This document shows positions 1 through 9,700 of a stretch of DNA of 64,000 nt, one piece after another (the first letter of the stretch is position 1; each line of letters starts with the position of its first letter). This DNA is from Chitinophaga caeni. Its GTDB lineage: Bacteria; Bacteroidota; Bacteroidia; Chitinophagales; Chitinophagaceae. The notes beneath the pieces were generated by a model. That model searched no databases. It was not told the origin of the DNA and was given only the letters and a program-made list of their open reading frames with translations. Made by a program: the position numbers and the translations under genes. The stretch is taken from positions 4,225,001 to 4,289,000 of the forward strand of contig NZ_CP023777.1 of the NCBI RefSeq assembly GCF_002557795.1. The letters run 5' to 3'.

Positions 1-190
1 CGCGGTGACCGCTTGGCTGTTTAATATCGTAGGCCTTCGCATACGCGCAAGAAGCGCAGGACAATTGTACTTTGCCGGAATTATCCAAGTGCCTGGCAAA
101 TGCCTTTCCTGAACATGATGGACAAACGACCCAAACCTCCCGGTAAAAATCACGCAATGTTTTTTTCTGATCGGTAAAGCGTTGTTGCAT
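1..190 (-). CDS. Zinc-ribbon-like hypothetical protein, 3' end cut by the window
   Basis: I translated this myself on the minus strand from the ATG at 190. It stays open for 63 codons and runs off the left edge, so the C-terminus is missing. The fragment is basic at the N-terminus (MQQRFTDQKK) and has two CxxC pairs, C23/C26 and C45/C48, spaced as in a small zinc ribbon. No catalytic motif is visible, so the function is unknown; nucleic-acid or protein binding through zinc is an inference. It is divergent from the gene at 486, with a 295-nt gap in which I see no clear promoter box. Confidence 0.6.
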   Translation of the reverse strand, partial: MQQRFTDQKKTLRDFYREVWVVCPSCSGKAFARHLDNSGKVQLSCASCAYAKAYDIKQPSGHR

Positions 191-485
191 TAGAGTAAAA
201 TACATTAATCCTTGTGATTTCCCAAGTGCATGACCCCATTCTATGCTATCAACAATTAAATTTTGATCGCAGCATTCTATTTTATCTTCGCTTATAGCAT
301 TTCGCTTAAATTAAATACAATCGATCTTTTCCCGTTGGTAACTGTATGAAATGATTTGATTGCCCTATAATTTCAATTGTTCCATGCTAAAAATTCATCA
401 CTGCAATCAAATTGCAGCACCTATTCTTAACTTGGGCACTACGCTAACTATTATATGCTTTTATCATCCTAAAACATACAACCCA

Positions 486-995
486 ATGATCAAAAAATCC
501 ATCTTTGCATCGTTAACCATCCTGTGTTTCGCATTGTTAAGCTTTACGGCCCCAGGAGATCCTAAAAACCCTGTACAAAATGCCGAATTAACCCGCGGTC
601 AAGCTATCGTGGAGTTTGATCAACTTGGTATCGATCAGATTGTAAGAAACGGTTTCAGTCCTATCGAAGAAATGCAACCGGGACTCGGCATCTTTCACCC
701 GATTCCTTATTTGCCACTGCCTCAACCGCCGGATACTACGATTATTTGCGATGGCATGACAATGTCTGAATTGAGGATGGATATTGAACAAAGAACACAG
801 GTGTTTATGAATTCTTCACAAGCGGACGCTGCACAAGCTCAAGCTAATAAGAATTGCCGCGCGGTGTTTTTCATTATCAGGAATTGTAAAATTACCCGCG
901 TGATTACAATCGAGCCCCAATTTCCTTGCTGGAGCTATAGTTTACAACTACAGTTAACAGAAGGTCCCAGGGTTTCGGCAACGATTATCAATTAA
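486..995 (+). CDS. Small exported hypothetical protein
   Basis: I place the start at the ATG at 486 because it gives a classical Sec signal peptide (MIKKSIFASLTILCFALLSF, then TAPG). The frame is open upstream to 360, but that extension would bury the signal peptide. The mature part is about 145 residues, has a proline-rich stretch (HPIPYLPLPQPPD) and three cysteines that could form disulfides in the periplasm. I do not recognise a domain. A strong intrinsic terminator follows directly, so it is probably a single-gene unit. Confidence 0.6.
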   Translation: MIKKSIFASLTILCFALLSFTAPGDPKNPVQNAELTRGQAIVEFDQLGIDQIVRNGFSPIEEMQPGLGIFHPIPYLPLPQPPDTTIICDGMTMSELRMDIEQRTQVFMNSSQADAAQAQANKNCRAVFFIIRNCKITRVITIEPQFPCWSYSLQLQLTEGPRVSATIIN

Positions 996-1022
996 TTGCT
1001 CCAACTTTAGAATATTTGGATC

Positions 1023-1048
1023 AGCCCTCCCCGGCAGGAGGGCTTTTA
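1023..1048 (+). terminator. Intrinsic terminator after the exported hypothetical gene
   Basis: Perfect 8-bp stem AGCCCTCC / GGAGGGCT (1023-1030 and 1037-1044) with a 6-nt loop, followed by TTTT on the plus strand. It lies between convergent genes and serves the plus-strand gene ending at 995. Confidence 0.85.
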
Positions 1049-1080
1049 TAATTACATTATTTCTGTAGGCTTCCCCTGCA

Positions 1081-1776
1081 TCAAAAACCGTACTCCAGTT
1101 GGCGCCATTTGTAATTCCCATCTTTAAAACACCAGGTGATAATATATCCGCCCGCACCATCACTATTCCAAGCCTGCAAAAATAACCTGTTTCCATCTGC
1201 ATCATAATATAAATGCGTGTTATCGAAATTAGGTTCGAATGTATCGGCATAAGACAATGCAGGAATGGCTATCTCTTTGCCCTTAAATATACCTCCTATC
1301 GATTCATAACGAATTTTTGGCAGGTCGCCATCCGTTCCGAAAAAAGTTTTTCCATTGATTTTAAGCACGTAACTTCCTGTTGAATCATACTCGATATGAT
1401 ATTGTTTCGCATTAAATTCCCCCTTGGTCAGCTTGATATCAACAATATTATTTTTAAATACTATACTATCGCTATACAAGACCGGTTTGAACTCCGGTAA
1501 TTTAGCAATGTCGAGCAGCCTGGACCTGTGTAGGTAACCGTGCATCCTTTCCGTGCTGCGGTATTCCACGTATGCCCAATCCGGGTCTTGCTCTTCATCA
1601 ACATATAACATATCCTCGAACACAACTTCACCAACAGGGATTTTGGCTATAATCTCCGAAGCGGTACTTTTACCCTTCCTCAAATTGCTATATCCATCGG
1701 GGTCTTTTACTATATAGATTTGGGAATAAGCAGCATGAGAAATTAAAATAAATATTAACAAGCAGAGCTTTCGCAT
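1081..1776 (-). CDS. Exported SH3b-domain protein
   Basis: Signal peptide at residues 1-19 (MRKLCLLIFILISHAAYSQ). Residues about 20-80 match a bacterial SH3 domain: the segment YSNLRKGKSTASEIIAKIPVGEVV is the usual 'N-(V/L)R-x-G-P/K-S-x-x-S-x-x-I-x-x-(I/L)-P-x-G' pattern of SH3b repeats, which in this family bind cell-wall peptides or act as protein-protein modules. The C-terminal 150 residues look like beta-rich sequence of unknown role. It is divergent from the YdeI-like gene at 1822 with only 45 nt between. Function beyond the SH3b domain is not known. Confidence 0.65.
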   Translation of the reverse strand: MRKLCLLIFILISHAAYSQIYIVKDPDGYSNLRKGKSTASEIIAKIPVGEVVFEDMLYVDEEQDPDWAYVEYRSTERMHGYLHRSRLLDIAKLPEFKPVLYSDSIVFKNNIVDIKLTKGEFNAKQYHIEYDSTGSYVLKINGKTFFGTDGDLPKIRYESIGGIFKGKEIAIPALSYADTFEPNFDNTHLYYDADGNRLFLQAWNSDGAGGYIITWCFKDGNYKWRQLEYGF

Positions 1777-1821
1777 AAGTAAAGAATTGTTACTAAATTA
1801 GTTCTAGGTAAAAATAATCAT

Positions 1822-2343
1822 TTGAAAAAAGAAGCGCTTCCCTTTCTGAAGTTCAAAGCCAAGATCGAGCTGATCGGCATCAACCCTTTTGTTTTTCTTC
1901 CAGGGAAAACATTGCAAAAATTATTCCTACAAGCGGGTAAGGACAAAGGTAAAATCCCAATCCGTATGAAAATCGATGGTCATGAATTTCAACAAACCAT
2001 CATTAAATATAGCGGGCACTGGCGTTTGTACCTCAACGGCCCCATGAGAAATGCTGCCGGTAAAGATCTTGGCGACATGGCTACTTTCGAAATTCATTTT
2101 GATCCAACTCCAAGAAATATCGAGGCTCCCAAAGCTTTTATATCGGCTTTAAACAAAGAACCGCGAGCCAAAAGAGTGTATGAACAATGTTCCGCTTCCT
2201 TGCAATTAGAAATTAACCGCTACCTATCCCGCCTAAAAACGGCCGAAAGTTTAGAAAAGAACATCCATAGGGCCATCAATTTCCTGCTTGGCAAAGAAAG
2301 ATTCATCGGCAGGGCTCAGCCCTTACCGGGAACAAACAAATAA
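1822..2343 (+). CDS. DUF1905 / YdeI-OmpD-associated family protein
   Basis: Residues about 8-95 resemble DUF1905 (FKAKIELIGINPFVFLPGKTL, then GHWRLYLNGPMRNAAGKDLGD; the motif 'L-NG-MR-AAGKDLGD' is typical). The C-terminal half (PKAFISALNKEPRAKRVYEQCSAS onward) looks like the helical YdeI/OmpD-associated domain. The family is cytosolic and poorly characterised; YdeI is linked to antimicrobial-peptide and bacteriocin tolerance in enterobacteria, but that role cannot be transferred with confidence. The start is a TTG codon at 1822; no in-frame ATG lies close enough to keep the domain. It stands alone. Confidence 0.7.
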   Translation: MKKEALPFLKFKAKIELIGINPFVFLPGKTLQKLFLQAGKDKGKIPIRMKIDGHEFQQTIIKYSGHWRLYLNGPMRNAAGKDLGDMATFEIHFDPTPRNIEAPKAFISALNKEPRAKRVYEQCSASLQLEINRYLSRLKTAESLEKNIHRAINFLLGKERFIGRAQPLPGTNK

Positions 2344-2515
2344 TCACGGCATATATAAAACTGGTTATCAATAAAATACAATAAAAACCCCTATTGAACA
2401 TTTTGTCATCACGAAATGTTAGTATTAGATTCTATATGAATTGACATAAACATAATTATATAAATATCCTATTAGTCAATCGAAGCATTCACTTATCTAA
2501 CTTCAATTTTACTTT

Positions 2516-3352
2516 ATGAGAATCCTTTTTCCTTGTATGGTCTCGTTGCTACTTGCATTGCCCATCCTTACAAATGCCCAGCAAAAATATGATGTCATCA
2601 TTAAGCTCAACGGCGATGAAATGACGGGCAATATCAAGGAAATCAATGATACGGAAGTCAAATTTGTCTATAAAGATGAAACTGCGGTGTACGTTGTTAA
2701 AAAGTCCGATATTTTCAAGATAAATTTCGCAAGTGGCCGTTCGGAAGTGATTAATCAGCCGGGGACTTCCAATAATTCCCGGGAGAACAACGGTTTAACT
2801 ATAGTTAAATCCAGCCCTGGAGAACGGCGTAACAAAATAGCGGTGTTACCGTTTGTATACATGATGGAAAACCAACCCGTAGCAGAAGAACTAAGTTATC
2901 AAGCGCAACAAGATACCTATAATTACTTAGCAAAGCATGCGAAAATGTACCAGGTAATCGACCCGAGAACTGTGAATGTAGCATTGTCGAAAGCCGGGCT
3001 CACGAGGGAAAAGCTAATGAGTACCAGTATGCAAGATTTATGTGAGCTCCTGGGTGCAGAATATGTCATTGACGGGACTATCTCACAAAGAAAAGGCAAT
3101 ACTTCCAGCTATTCGAGTGGCAATTACAATTCAAAAAGCGATGATAAGGATAAGAATAAAAAGTCTTCCGGATATACGAGTACCACTGTCAAGCAAACAA
3201 TAGAAACGGTAGTCACGATTAATGCTTATAATGACAAAAACGAAAATATTTATAATAAAAGTCACCAAGAATTTATGGGCAACACCAATGGTTCTTATAG
3301 CAACCCTTTAGAATTCCTGTTGAAAAGAACACCTTTTTATTCTAAAAATTAA
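2516..3352 (+). CDS. Exported protein with a TolB-N/CsgG-like alpha-beta domain
   Basis: Signal peptide at residues 1-21 (MRILFPCMVSLLLALPILTNA). Residues 24-75 form a short beta-rich repeat (YDVIIKLNGDEMTGNIKEI...VYVVKKSDIFKINFASG) common at the N-terminus of Bacteroidota exported proteins. Residues about 105-190 start with KIAVLPF and contain a 'LGAEYVIDGTI' strand, like the TolB N-terminal or CsgG/FlgO fold used to assemble periplasmic complexes. A Ser/Lys/Asp-rich low-complexity linker (residues about 195-225) precedes a last beta segment. No partner genes are nearby. The fold is an inference from pattern, and the role is unknown. Confidence 0.6.
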   Translation: MRILFPCMVSLLLALPILTNAQQKYDVIIKLNGDEMTGNIKEINDTEVKFVYKDETAVYVVKKSDIFKINFASGRSEVINQPGTSNNSRENNGLTIVKSSPGERRNKIAVLPFVYMMENQPVAEELSYQAQQDTYNYLAKHAKMYQVIDPRTVNVALSKAGLTREKLMSTSMQDLCELLGAEYVIDGTISQRKGNTSSYSSGNYNSKSDDKDKNKKSSGYTSTTVKQTIETVVTINAYNDKNENIYNKSHQEFMGNTNGSYSNPLEFLLKRTPFYSKN

Positions 3353-3368
3353 GTTTTATAATCGCCTT

Positions 3369-3403
3369 GCACCGGCTGGCACAATATTATTACAAGCCGG
3401 TGC
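3369..3403. terminator. Hairpin between convergent genes
   Basis: Perfect 9-bp stem GCACCGGCT / AGCCGGTGC (3369-3377, 3395-3403) with a 17-nt AT-rich loop between two converging genes. No clear U-tract on either strand, so terminator activity is likely but not certain. Confidence 0.5.
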
Positions 3404-3413
3404 AGAAAGCGAT

Positions 3414-3800
3414 CTACATTTGGAAAACGTTAAACCGATGGCCATCAGGATCTGCAAATACGAAACCATAATATCCCGCACCAAAGGCTTCAGGTTCCGA
3501 AACGATAGTTCCCCCCGCTTGCCGTACTTCCTTTGCCCAGTTATCCACTTCTTCCTTGGTATCGGCTGAAAGTGTAAAAATAATTTCGTTGCCTGCTTTC
3601 GTATCCGATACCATGCCTTTCATTCCGGATGTTAACACATCTTCCAGGAAGAAATGTATAATAAAATCTTTCTCACCGAAAAAGAAGCTCGTTAATTGTT
3701 CTGAGGCGCCATTTTGCTTAAACCCCAGCTGCTGATAGAATTTGGTAGTTCGATCCAGATCGCTTACCCCGAGATTCGCCCAGATTTTTTTTGATTTCAT
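3414..3800 (-). CDS. VOC (glyoxalase/bleomycin-resistance-like) family protein
   Basis: The start at 3800 (MKSKKIWANLGVSDLDRTTKFY) gives a 128-residue protein, the normal length of a single VOC module; a longer frame up to 3929 adds a basic non-conserved tail and is rejected. Visible family features are the first beta strand 'IWANLGVSDLDRTTKFYQQLGF', the middle 'GNEIIFTLSADTKEEVDNWAKEVRQAGG' and the C-terminal 'GYYGFVFADPDGHRFNVFQM'. VOC proteins bind a metal and small ligands (glyoxalases, dioxygenases, antibiotic-binding proteins). The lineage here is the PhnB/YdfO-like group of unknown substrate. Cytosolic, probably monocistronic. Confidence 0.8.
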   Translation of the reverse strand: MKSKKIWANLGVSDLDRTTKFYQQLGFKQNGASEQLTSFFFGEKDFIIHFFLEDVLTSGMKGMVSDTKAGNEIIFTLSADTKEEVDNWAKEVRQAGGTIVSEPEAFGAGYYGFVFADPDGHRFNVFQM

Positions 3801-3940
3801 AAACAATAGATTTTTATAATTATAGGCTTTCAAAAAACTTAGCGGCTTTTTACCAAAGGTAGTTCTTAAGGAAATGATATAATGGGGCCATTTGCGAAAT
3901 TTCCGGGGATTATTTGCGCCATCGCGCATGGCATTTAATC

Positions 3941-3970
3941 AAAAGCCCCGGCACAATATGTACCGGGGCT
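3941..3970 (-). terminator. Intrinsic terminator of SusCD locus 1
   Basis: Perfect stem AGCCCCGG / CCGGGGCT (3944-3951, 3963-3970) with an 11-nt loop; on the minus strand it is followed by TTTT. It sits 40 nt past the stop of the thioredoxin gene and ends the locus 1 transcript. Confidence 0.85.
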
Positions 3971-4010
3971 CTACTTGGTTCTTGATTTAAAATATTACTT
4001 TAACAAACAG

Positions 4011-5195
4011 CTATGGCAATGCGTTTAAGCGATCAATTAATTTCTGAACGATCCCTTCAATCTTGGTGGTACCAGCCAGGTTCATCGCTTTATTGGCAGC
4101 AACCAAGCCTTCTTTCTTTCGGCCGGTTTCCAGGCAAATTTGAGCTAGCGTACTTTGTGTACTATATTCTCCCGGTTCCAATCGGGCCGCTTTTTTCGCT
4201 AATTTATAGGCGATGGGCAATAGCGCATCATCCCCCATTCCCCTCATGTTAGCTCTCCGGGCCAAAAAGCTTAGCCTCTCCGCATCATCTTTCAGAATCC
4301 CTTTATAGGCTTTTTCCACTAGTTTCATGTAATCATCATACCTCTTGTTTTGCAGGTAAAAATCTGCTTCCAACATTACACCTTGCTTTTGGCGGAATGC
4401 CATTTTGGAATCTTTGAAATACCTTAATTTTTCACGGAAGCTTTGTTCATTGCCGTTGCGCATCAACCCGTATAATTCATAAGATACCATCCGGTCGCTC
4501 AACGAATCAATCGCACCTTGGCTGGCAAAGGCATTAAACTCGTCTTGATGGCTCATGAAATAAGCGCCGAAACGATCTTCTTTACTGTGCCCCAAGGTAT
4601 TGATGGCACGCCATCCTAGGGAAGTGTTTAATTTATCTGCGGGGAAACCTTCCATGATCTCCCGGTTCAACTTTGCTGCGAAAGTCCGGTCGCTATGTTC
4701 CATCAGGTCATAATAATCCAATAAGAACTTCATATCACGGTTACCCTTGTTATAGGCTTCTTTCAAGGCTGAAAGGCTTTGAGCAGGATCCGTGGCTTTT
4801 TTACCAACACTTAAGAATTCTGCTACCGGCATCTTTGAATTAGAACGGTAGATTAATTTTCCATTGTGGTCGATAAATAAATAAGTCGGGAAAGACTGTA
4901 CTTCGTACTCTTTCCTTAACATAACACCTTCTCCCTTCTCCATATCGAAATGGGCGTTGATGAAAGTACTATTATAATAATTTGCTACTTCCGGCACGTT
5001 GAATACATTTTTATCCATCCATTTACATGGCGCGCACCAGGAAGTGTAGCAATCGATAAAGATTAACTTATTCTCCTTTGCAGCCTTATCTTTCAATTCC
5101 TGGAAGCTTAATGGCAGGAACGCTATTTCCGATTGTGCCTGTATTTTATTGCCGATAAAAATTGTCAACAGAAGAATACTGAATATTTTTCGCAT
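4011..5195 (-). CDS. Exported thioredoxin-fold protein with C-terminal helical repeats
   Basis: Signal peptide at 1-20 (MRKIFSILLLTIFIGNKIQA). Residues about 25-140 are a thioredoxin domain with the redox motif WCAPCK (C54, C57) and the cis-proline segment 'VQSFPTYLF'. Residues 150-394 are helical and TPR-like (for example ERLSFLARRANMRGMGDDALL and EYSTQSTLAQICLETGRKKEG). It should act in the periplasm as a disulfide reductase or oxidase. It is the last gene of locus 1, 72 nt after susD and before a terminator, so it is co-transcribed with the SusC/SusD pair. A redox protein in this position recurs in all three SusCD loci of the window. The client is unknown. Confidence 0.85.
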   Translation of the reverse strand: MRKIFSILLLTIFIGNKIQAQSEIAFLPLSFQELKDKAAKENKLIFIDCYTSWCAPCKWMDKNVFNVPEVANYYNSTFINAHFDMEKGEGVMLRKEYEVQSFPTYLFIDHNGKLIYRSNSKMPVAEFLSVGKKATDPAQSLSALKEAYNKGNRDMKFLLDYYDLMEHSDRTFAAKLNREIMEGFPADKLNTSLGWRAINTLGHSKEDRFGAYFMSHQDEFNAFASQGAIDSLSDRMVSYELYGLMRNGNEQSFREKLRYFKDSKMAFRQKQGVMLEADFYLQNKRYDDYMKLVEKAYKGILKDDAERLSFLARRANMRGMGDDALLPIAYKLAKKAARLEPGEYSTQSTLAQICLETGRKKEGLVAANKAMNLAGTTKIEGIVQKLIDRLNALP

Positions 5196-5267
5196 GATGT
5201 AATTATTTTTTTTAACCCCGGTAACGTTATAGTAATTCCCGTTACCGGGGGTTTAGAAATCATCCTT

Positions 5268-6722
5268 TTATCTTTCGTATTGAGGAATATTTGGATTAAA
5301 TTCCAATACTTTAGGTGGTACCGGGAGGATATACCTTTGGTCGTTGGCTGGCAATGTATAATTTTCACCATCCGTGGTATGCGTAATATCCTTGGCATAG
5401 CGGCTCTCGCGGTTCAGCCGTTTCAAATCGATCAAACGCGTGCAACCCACGAAACAGAATTCCCTGCGGCGCTCCCTAAGTACGATATCCAATGCTTGTT
5501 CTTTATTAGCAGCCATTAAAGGCTGATTATTCTCAATCCTATAATCCCTCAAGGAGTTAACATAATTGATAGCCTTATCTTTATCTCCCACGCGGGCTTC
5601 ACATTCCGCTGCAACCAGGTAAAGTTCCGGCGTACTCAAAGCCAGGTTGAAATCAACATAGGGCGCATACAGCACTTTACCGGGGAACAACACGGTTCTT
5701 GAAGAAAATTTGCTATAGCCATCGCAATAAAATAATTGCCTGCGTTTATCGATCGCCCCGCTTGGTAAATCCGTACTAAAAATATTTAGTAAATCATCGG
5801 AGACGTACACCTCTGCATTTACAGAGCTGGATCTGGAGCTACCGAATTTCACCCAGATACTTTCATCGCTTAGTTCCGGATTTGGAAACCGAACGGTATT
5901 ATCAGCGGCCAGGCAAACGCGGCCAAAAGTTACCCCTTCCTTGTTTGTATATAATTTATAATCTAACAGGGAACTATTTAATTCCAAGGCAGACTTCGCA
6001 TTTTTCAGCGCTTCTGCATAATTCCCCATGTACAGGTACATTCTTCCCAGGAAAGCATAGCCTACACTTTTAGAAGGACGGAAAATATTCTTTGGCTGTG
6101 TAGGTAAATCGGCCAACCCTTCTTCCAAATCGTTTTTTATTAACGCGTATACTTCAGCAACTGTATTCCGTTTGTATTTGGCATTAATATCTTCACTTAA
6201 GACCAATGGCACTCCCAAATCCTTATCCGCAGTTTGCGGATCGTAATGGTTGGCGTACGCATTCACCAGCAATAAATACTCTAAAGCTCTACCTACCAAG
6301 GCTTCCGCACGTAAAGCCTTCTTTTCATCATCCGTGGCATCAGGAACATCCATGATATTATTGATAATGATATTATATGTATAAATATGACTGTAGGCGG
6401 GTTCCCACAACGGGTCAGAAACACCGGGCAAGAATACTGCGCCGTTTTCGAACTTGTACAGGTACTTTTTATAATCAGCTAACAGGTTCCAGTTAGCTGA
6501 TTTAGAAGGATCTCCGATATCGCCGGCCCTAACATCGTCCGTAATATAATTTGGATACGCCGCCGATACCCGGACCAGGTCCATGTTGTTCATCAACTTG
6601 GCATAATCCTCGTAAAATTGCGGGATCGTGTATCCCTTTGGTTTGACATCTAAAAATTTATCACAAGAAACGATGCCACAACTTATGATAATGATATAAA
6701 TGGGAATGAATATTTTTCTCAT
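5268..6722 (-). CDS. SusD/RagB-family surface lipoprotein (locus 1)
   Basis: Lipoprotein signal with lipobox GIVSC (acylated Cys20), then DKFLDVKPKG, the typical SusD start. The body has the SusD pattern of TPR-like helices: 'EALVGRALEYLLLVNAYANHY', 'PSKSVGYAFLGRMYLYMGNYAEALKNAKSAL', 'ELYLVAAECEARVGDKDKAINYVNSLRDYRI' and the C-terminal 'VLRERRREFCFVGCTRLIDLKRLN'. It covers the mouth of the SusC barrel and binds the nutrient at the cell surface. Length (484 aa) is normal. It starts 12 nt after the SusC stop codon, so the two are one operon. The ligand cannot be inferred because no hydrolase accompanies it. Confidence 0.93.
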   Translation of the reverse strand: MRKIFIPIYIIIISCGIVSCDKFLDVKPKGYTIPQFYEDYAKLMNNMDLVRVSAAYPNYITDDVRAGDIGDPSKSANWNLLADYKKYLYKFENGAVFLPGVSDPLWEPAYSHIYTYNIIINNIMDVPDATDDEKKALRAEALVGRALEYLLLVNAYANHYDPQTADKDLGVPLVLSEDINAKYKRNTVAEVYALIKNDLEEGLADLPTQPKNIFRPSKSVGYAFLGRMYLYMGNYAEALKNAKSALELNSSLLDYKLYTNKEGVTFGRVCLAADNTVRFPNPELSDESIWVKFGSSRSSSVNAEVYVSDDLLNIFSTDLPSGAIDKRRQLFYCDGYSKFSSRTVLFPGKVLYAPYVDFNLALSTPELYLVAAECEARVGDKDKAINYVNSLRDYRIENNQPLMAANKEQALDIVLRERRREFCFVGCTRLIDLKRLNRESRYAKDITHTTDGENYTLPANDQRYILPVPPKVLEFNPNIPQYER

Positions 6723-6734
6723 GTTCCTAACAGA

Positions 6735-9700
6735 TTAAAGGTTAGCAGAAATACCGAAAGTGAATGTTGTTGGAGGTAATAATCCCCTTGTAGAGCTTAA
6801 AGTTGTACCGCTCCACACTTCCGGATCCAAGTTTTGCTTATTGGAAGACCAGCGCCATACGTTTTGCATCTGCAAACTGAGCCTGAAATTTTTCAAAGAA
6901 GCTTTACGGATCAGGCTAGCAGGCAACTGGTAACTCACTGTTACATCCCTCAGCTTGATATAATCAGCCTTTTGAATATGGGTATCCGCGGCCTCCCAAA
7001 TACTGGAAATGATGGACGAAACACCTTGAGCATAAGCGGGCGCCATACCGGGGATATTTTCGTCTCCGGGTTTTTGCCAATGTTTCAATGCACTCCTTTC
7101 CCTGTTGTACGTATAATTCAGTTCGGGGTATAAGCTCAGGAATGGCGAATGCACATCTCTCATAACACTACCGCCGTAATATGTAAACATGAAAAACAAT
7201 TCCAAGCCTTTGTAACGCAAGGTGTTTAACAGGGATGCGCTATATGGTGGAACGGAAGTTCCGTTGTAGACAAGATCCTCGATCGTTAAATCTTGTGTTG
7301 AGTATACCGTCTTACCATCCTTGGTATAGGCCATTGGTTTACCTTCTTCGTCCAAGCCGGCATAACGGATACTGTACAGGGCGCCCATCGGCTTGCCTAC
7401 CCTGTTTTGCGGCCTATAAATATAACTGTACAACTCGTTGCTGGAGTTTTCCAGGCGGGTCAGTTCGTTTTTATTGTAGTTGAAGTTGAGCGTGCTTTGC
7501 CAAGAGAAATCGTTGATCTCGAGGTTGCGGCTGGTCAATGTCAGATCCACCCCGCGGTTAAACATGCTCCCGTAATTCAGCGTAATGGAGTTCCAACCGA
7601 TCGTGGGATCGGAATTTAAATTCCCTAAGAGGTCGTTGGTATTCTTGTTATAATATTCCAATGAACCGGTTAACCTCCTATTGAAGAGCGAGAAGTCAAT
7701 ACCCAGGTTAGTCACTTTAGTCTTCTCCCAACGCAAACCGGAATTGGGAGGGCTAACCACGCTGGACTGGAATTCGTTCGTCCAATAGTTGGTATTTTGT
7801 TCATCTCGCGCTATCAGGTAAGGCCCCCCTTGTTTGGCAATATTACCATTAATACCGTAAGTCGTTCTTACAGCCAACCGATCCAACCAATCTAACTGGT
7901 CCTGGGTAACGACGTATAACAAGCCGGCAGACCATAAAGGTTTGTATTGATACTTAGGATCGGTACCGAAAAGGTTGGATTGATCCATACGGATACTAGC
8001 CGTTCCCGTTAAGCGGTGGTTGAAAGTATAGGATGCATTACCGTAAAAAGAAACAAAACGGTCATCGAAGTAAGAGAAGCCCGTTTCCTTGCGGCTCAAC
8101 ATAAATTGGTTGAACAAGGCTTCGGTATTATAAATATATTTACTCAATAACAATTCATCAACCGGTTTGTAATTGAGGTTATAATCATCATAACCATACT
8201 TGTAAACATTCGTACCGGAACGCAATATTTTACGCTGTTCAGCACCCGCGATCACATTCACTTCATGTTTCCTGTTGAATTTCCCCTGGTAATTTAATTG
8301 CGCCCGCAAGGTATAGGAATTTTGATCGTTGCGTGTTTCGTTGATCTGCCCACCTGTAGGGATGTAATTTGTAACCAGGTCGGTAGCGGGATCAATAACG
8401 GTAGCATCATTCACCATGGTTTTCACGGTGTAAGAATTTTTGTCGTAGAATTGCTTAGCATAACCTTCCGTTCTTTCAGACTGGTATTTCAAATCCATGC
8501 TCAGCCCTTTATACAACTTGAAATTCATACCGATGTTCAAATTGGTGTATTTAGATGTAGCCGCGCGGTGCGCCCTGCTCATTTCATCCAGCGGTCGATA
8601 TGTTTCATCGAGTAAGCCGAGGCTGTTCAGGCGGTCTATTTCATATTGAGATTTAGCGTTCCACCATTGCGCCGGGTTACCATCTTCATCACGCAGCATA
8701 TAATAAGATGCTTTGCCGCCATTCAGATTATTAAAACCATTGAATCCATTATCATAATCGTCCTTAGTATTACTGCCCAATAAGCCTACATCCAAGCGGA
8801 ACCATTTCGTGATATTGAAGGTGTTTTTCAGGTTGTAACCATAACGGTGAGAGGTGCCTTGTGCCTTTTCAAAAGGGCGGTTTCCCATGTAATTGGCAGA
8901 GAGGTTATACTTGTAGAAGTCCGATCCGCCCGAGATGGACAGATTATGTTGCTGTAATAGCTCCGTTCTTCTTACCAATTCATCCAGGACCTGGGTGTAA
9001 CGATCTTGGCTTTTGAACTTTTCCAAGGCAACCTGGAGTTCCGCGTCACTTAAACTACCTTCCTTGTTTTTATATAATAAAGCGAACACATCATTCATTG
9101 CCCTGCGCGGATCCAGCCCGTTGGGATCACCGGAAGCATAGCCGAACATTTCCTGTTGGAAATCTACCAGCTCCGCACTTGACATGAGGTTCATATAATC
9201 CCGATCCGGCAAGGGAGTCAGCTTCATCGTCCCTGTATAATTCAACCTGGCAGGGCCTGCAACGCCATTCCTGGTTGAAATAACGATCACGCCGTTAGCG
9301 GCCCTCGCACCGTAAATGGATGCCGCGCTGGCATCTTTCAGTACGTTTACAGAAACAATATCAGCGGGATTTATAGCCTGTAATGATCCTTCGTATGGAA
9401 TCCCGTCCACGACGAATAGCGGGCTGCTATTGCCGTTAACGGTGGATACGCCACGCACCTGTACATCTCCTTTATAAGAAGTGAGTCCTGCCACCATCCC
9501 CTCCAACCTATCGAGGATATTGGTTTGCAGCTTTCCTTGCATATCTTTTTCAGTTACCACGGAAAAAGAGCCTGCCGCGCGTTCCTTTTCAATCGTTTGA
9601 TAACCCGTGGTAACCACACTAACCGAGCCGAGTTGATTTACATTGAGCTTCATGACCACTTTCATATCATGCCCGCCCTGGGCCTTGACTTCCCTAGGCA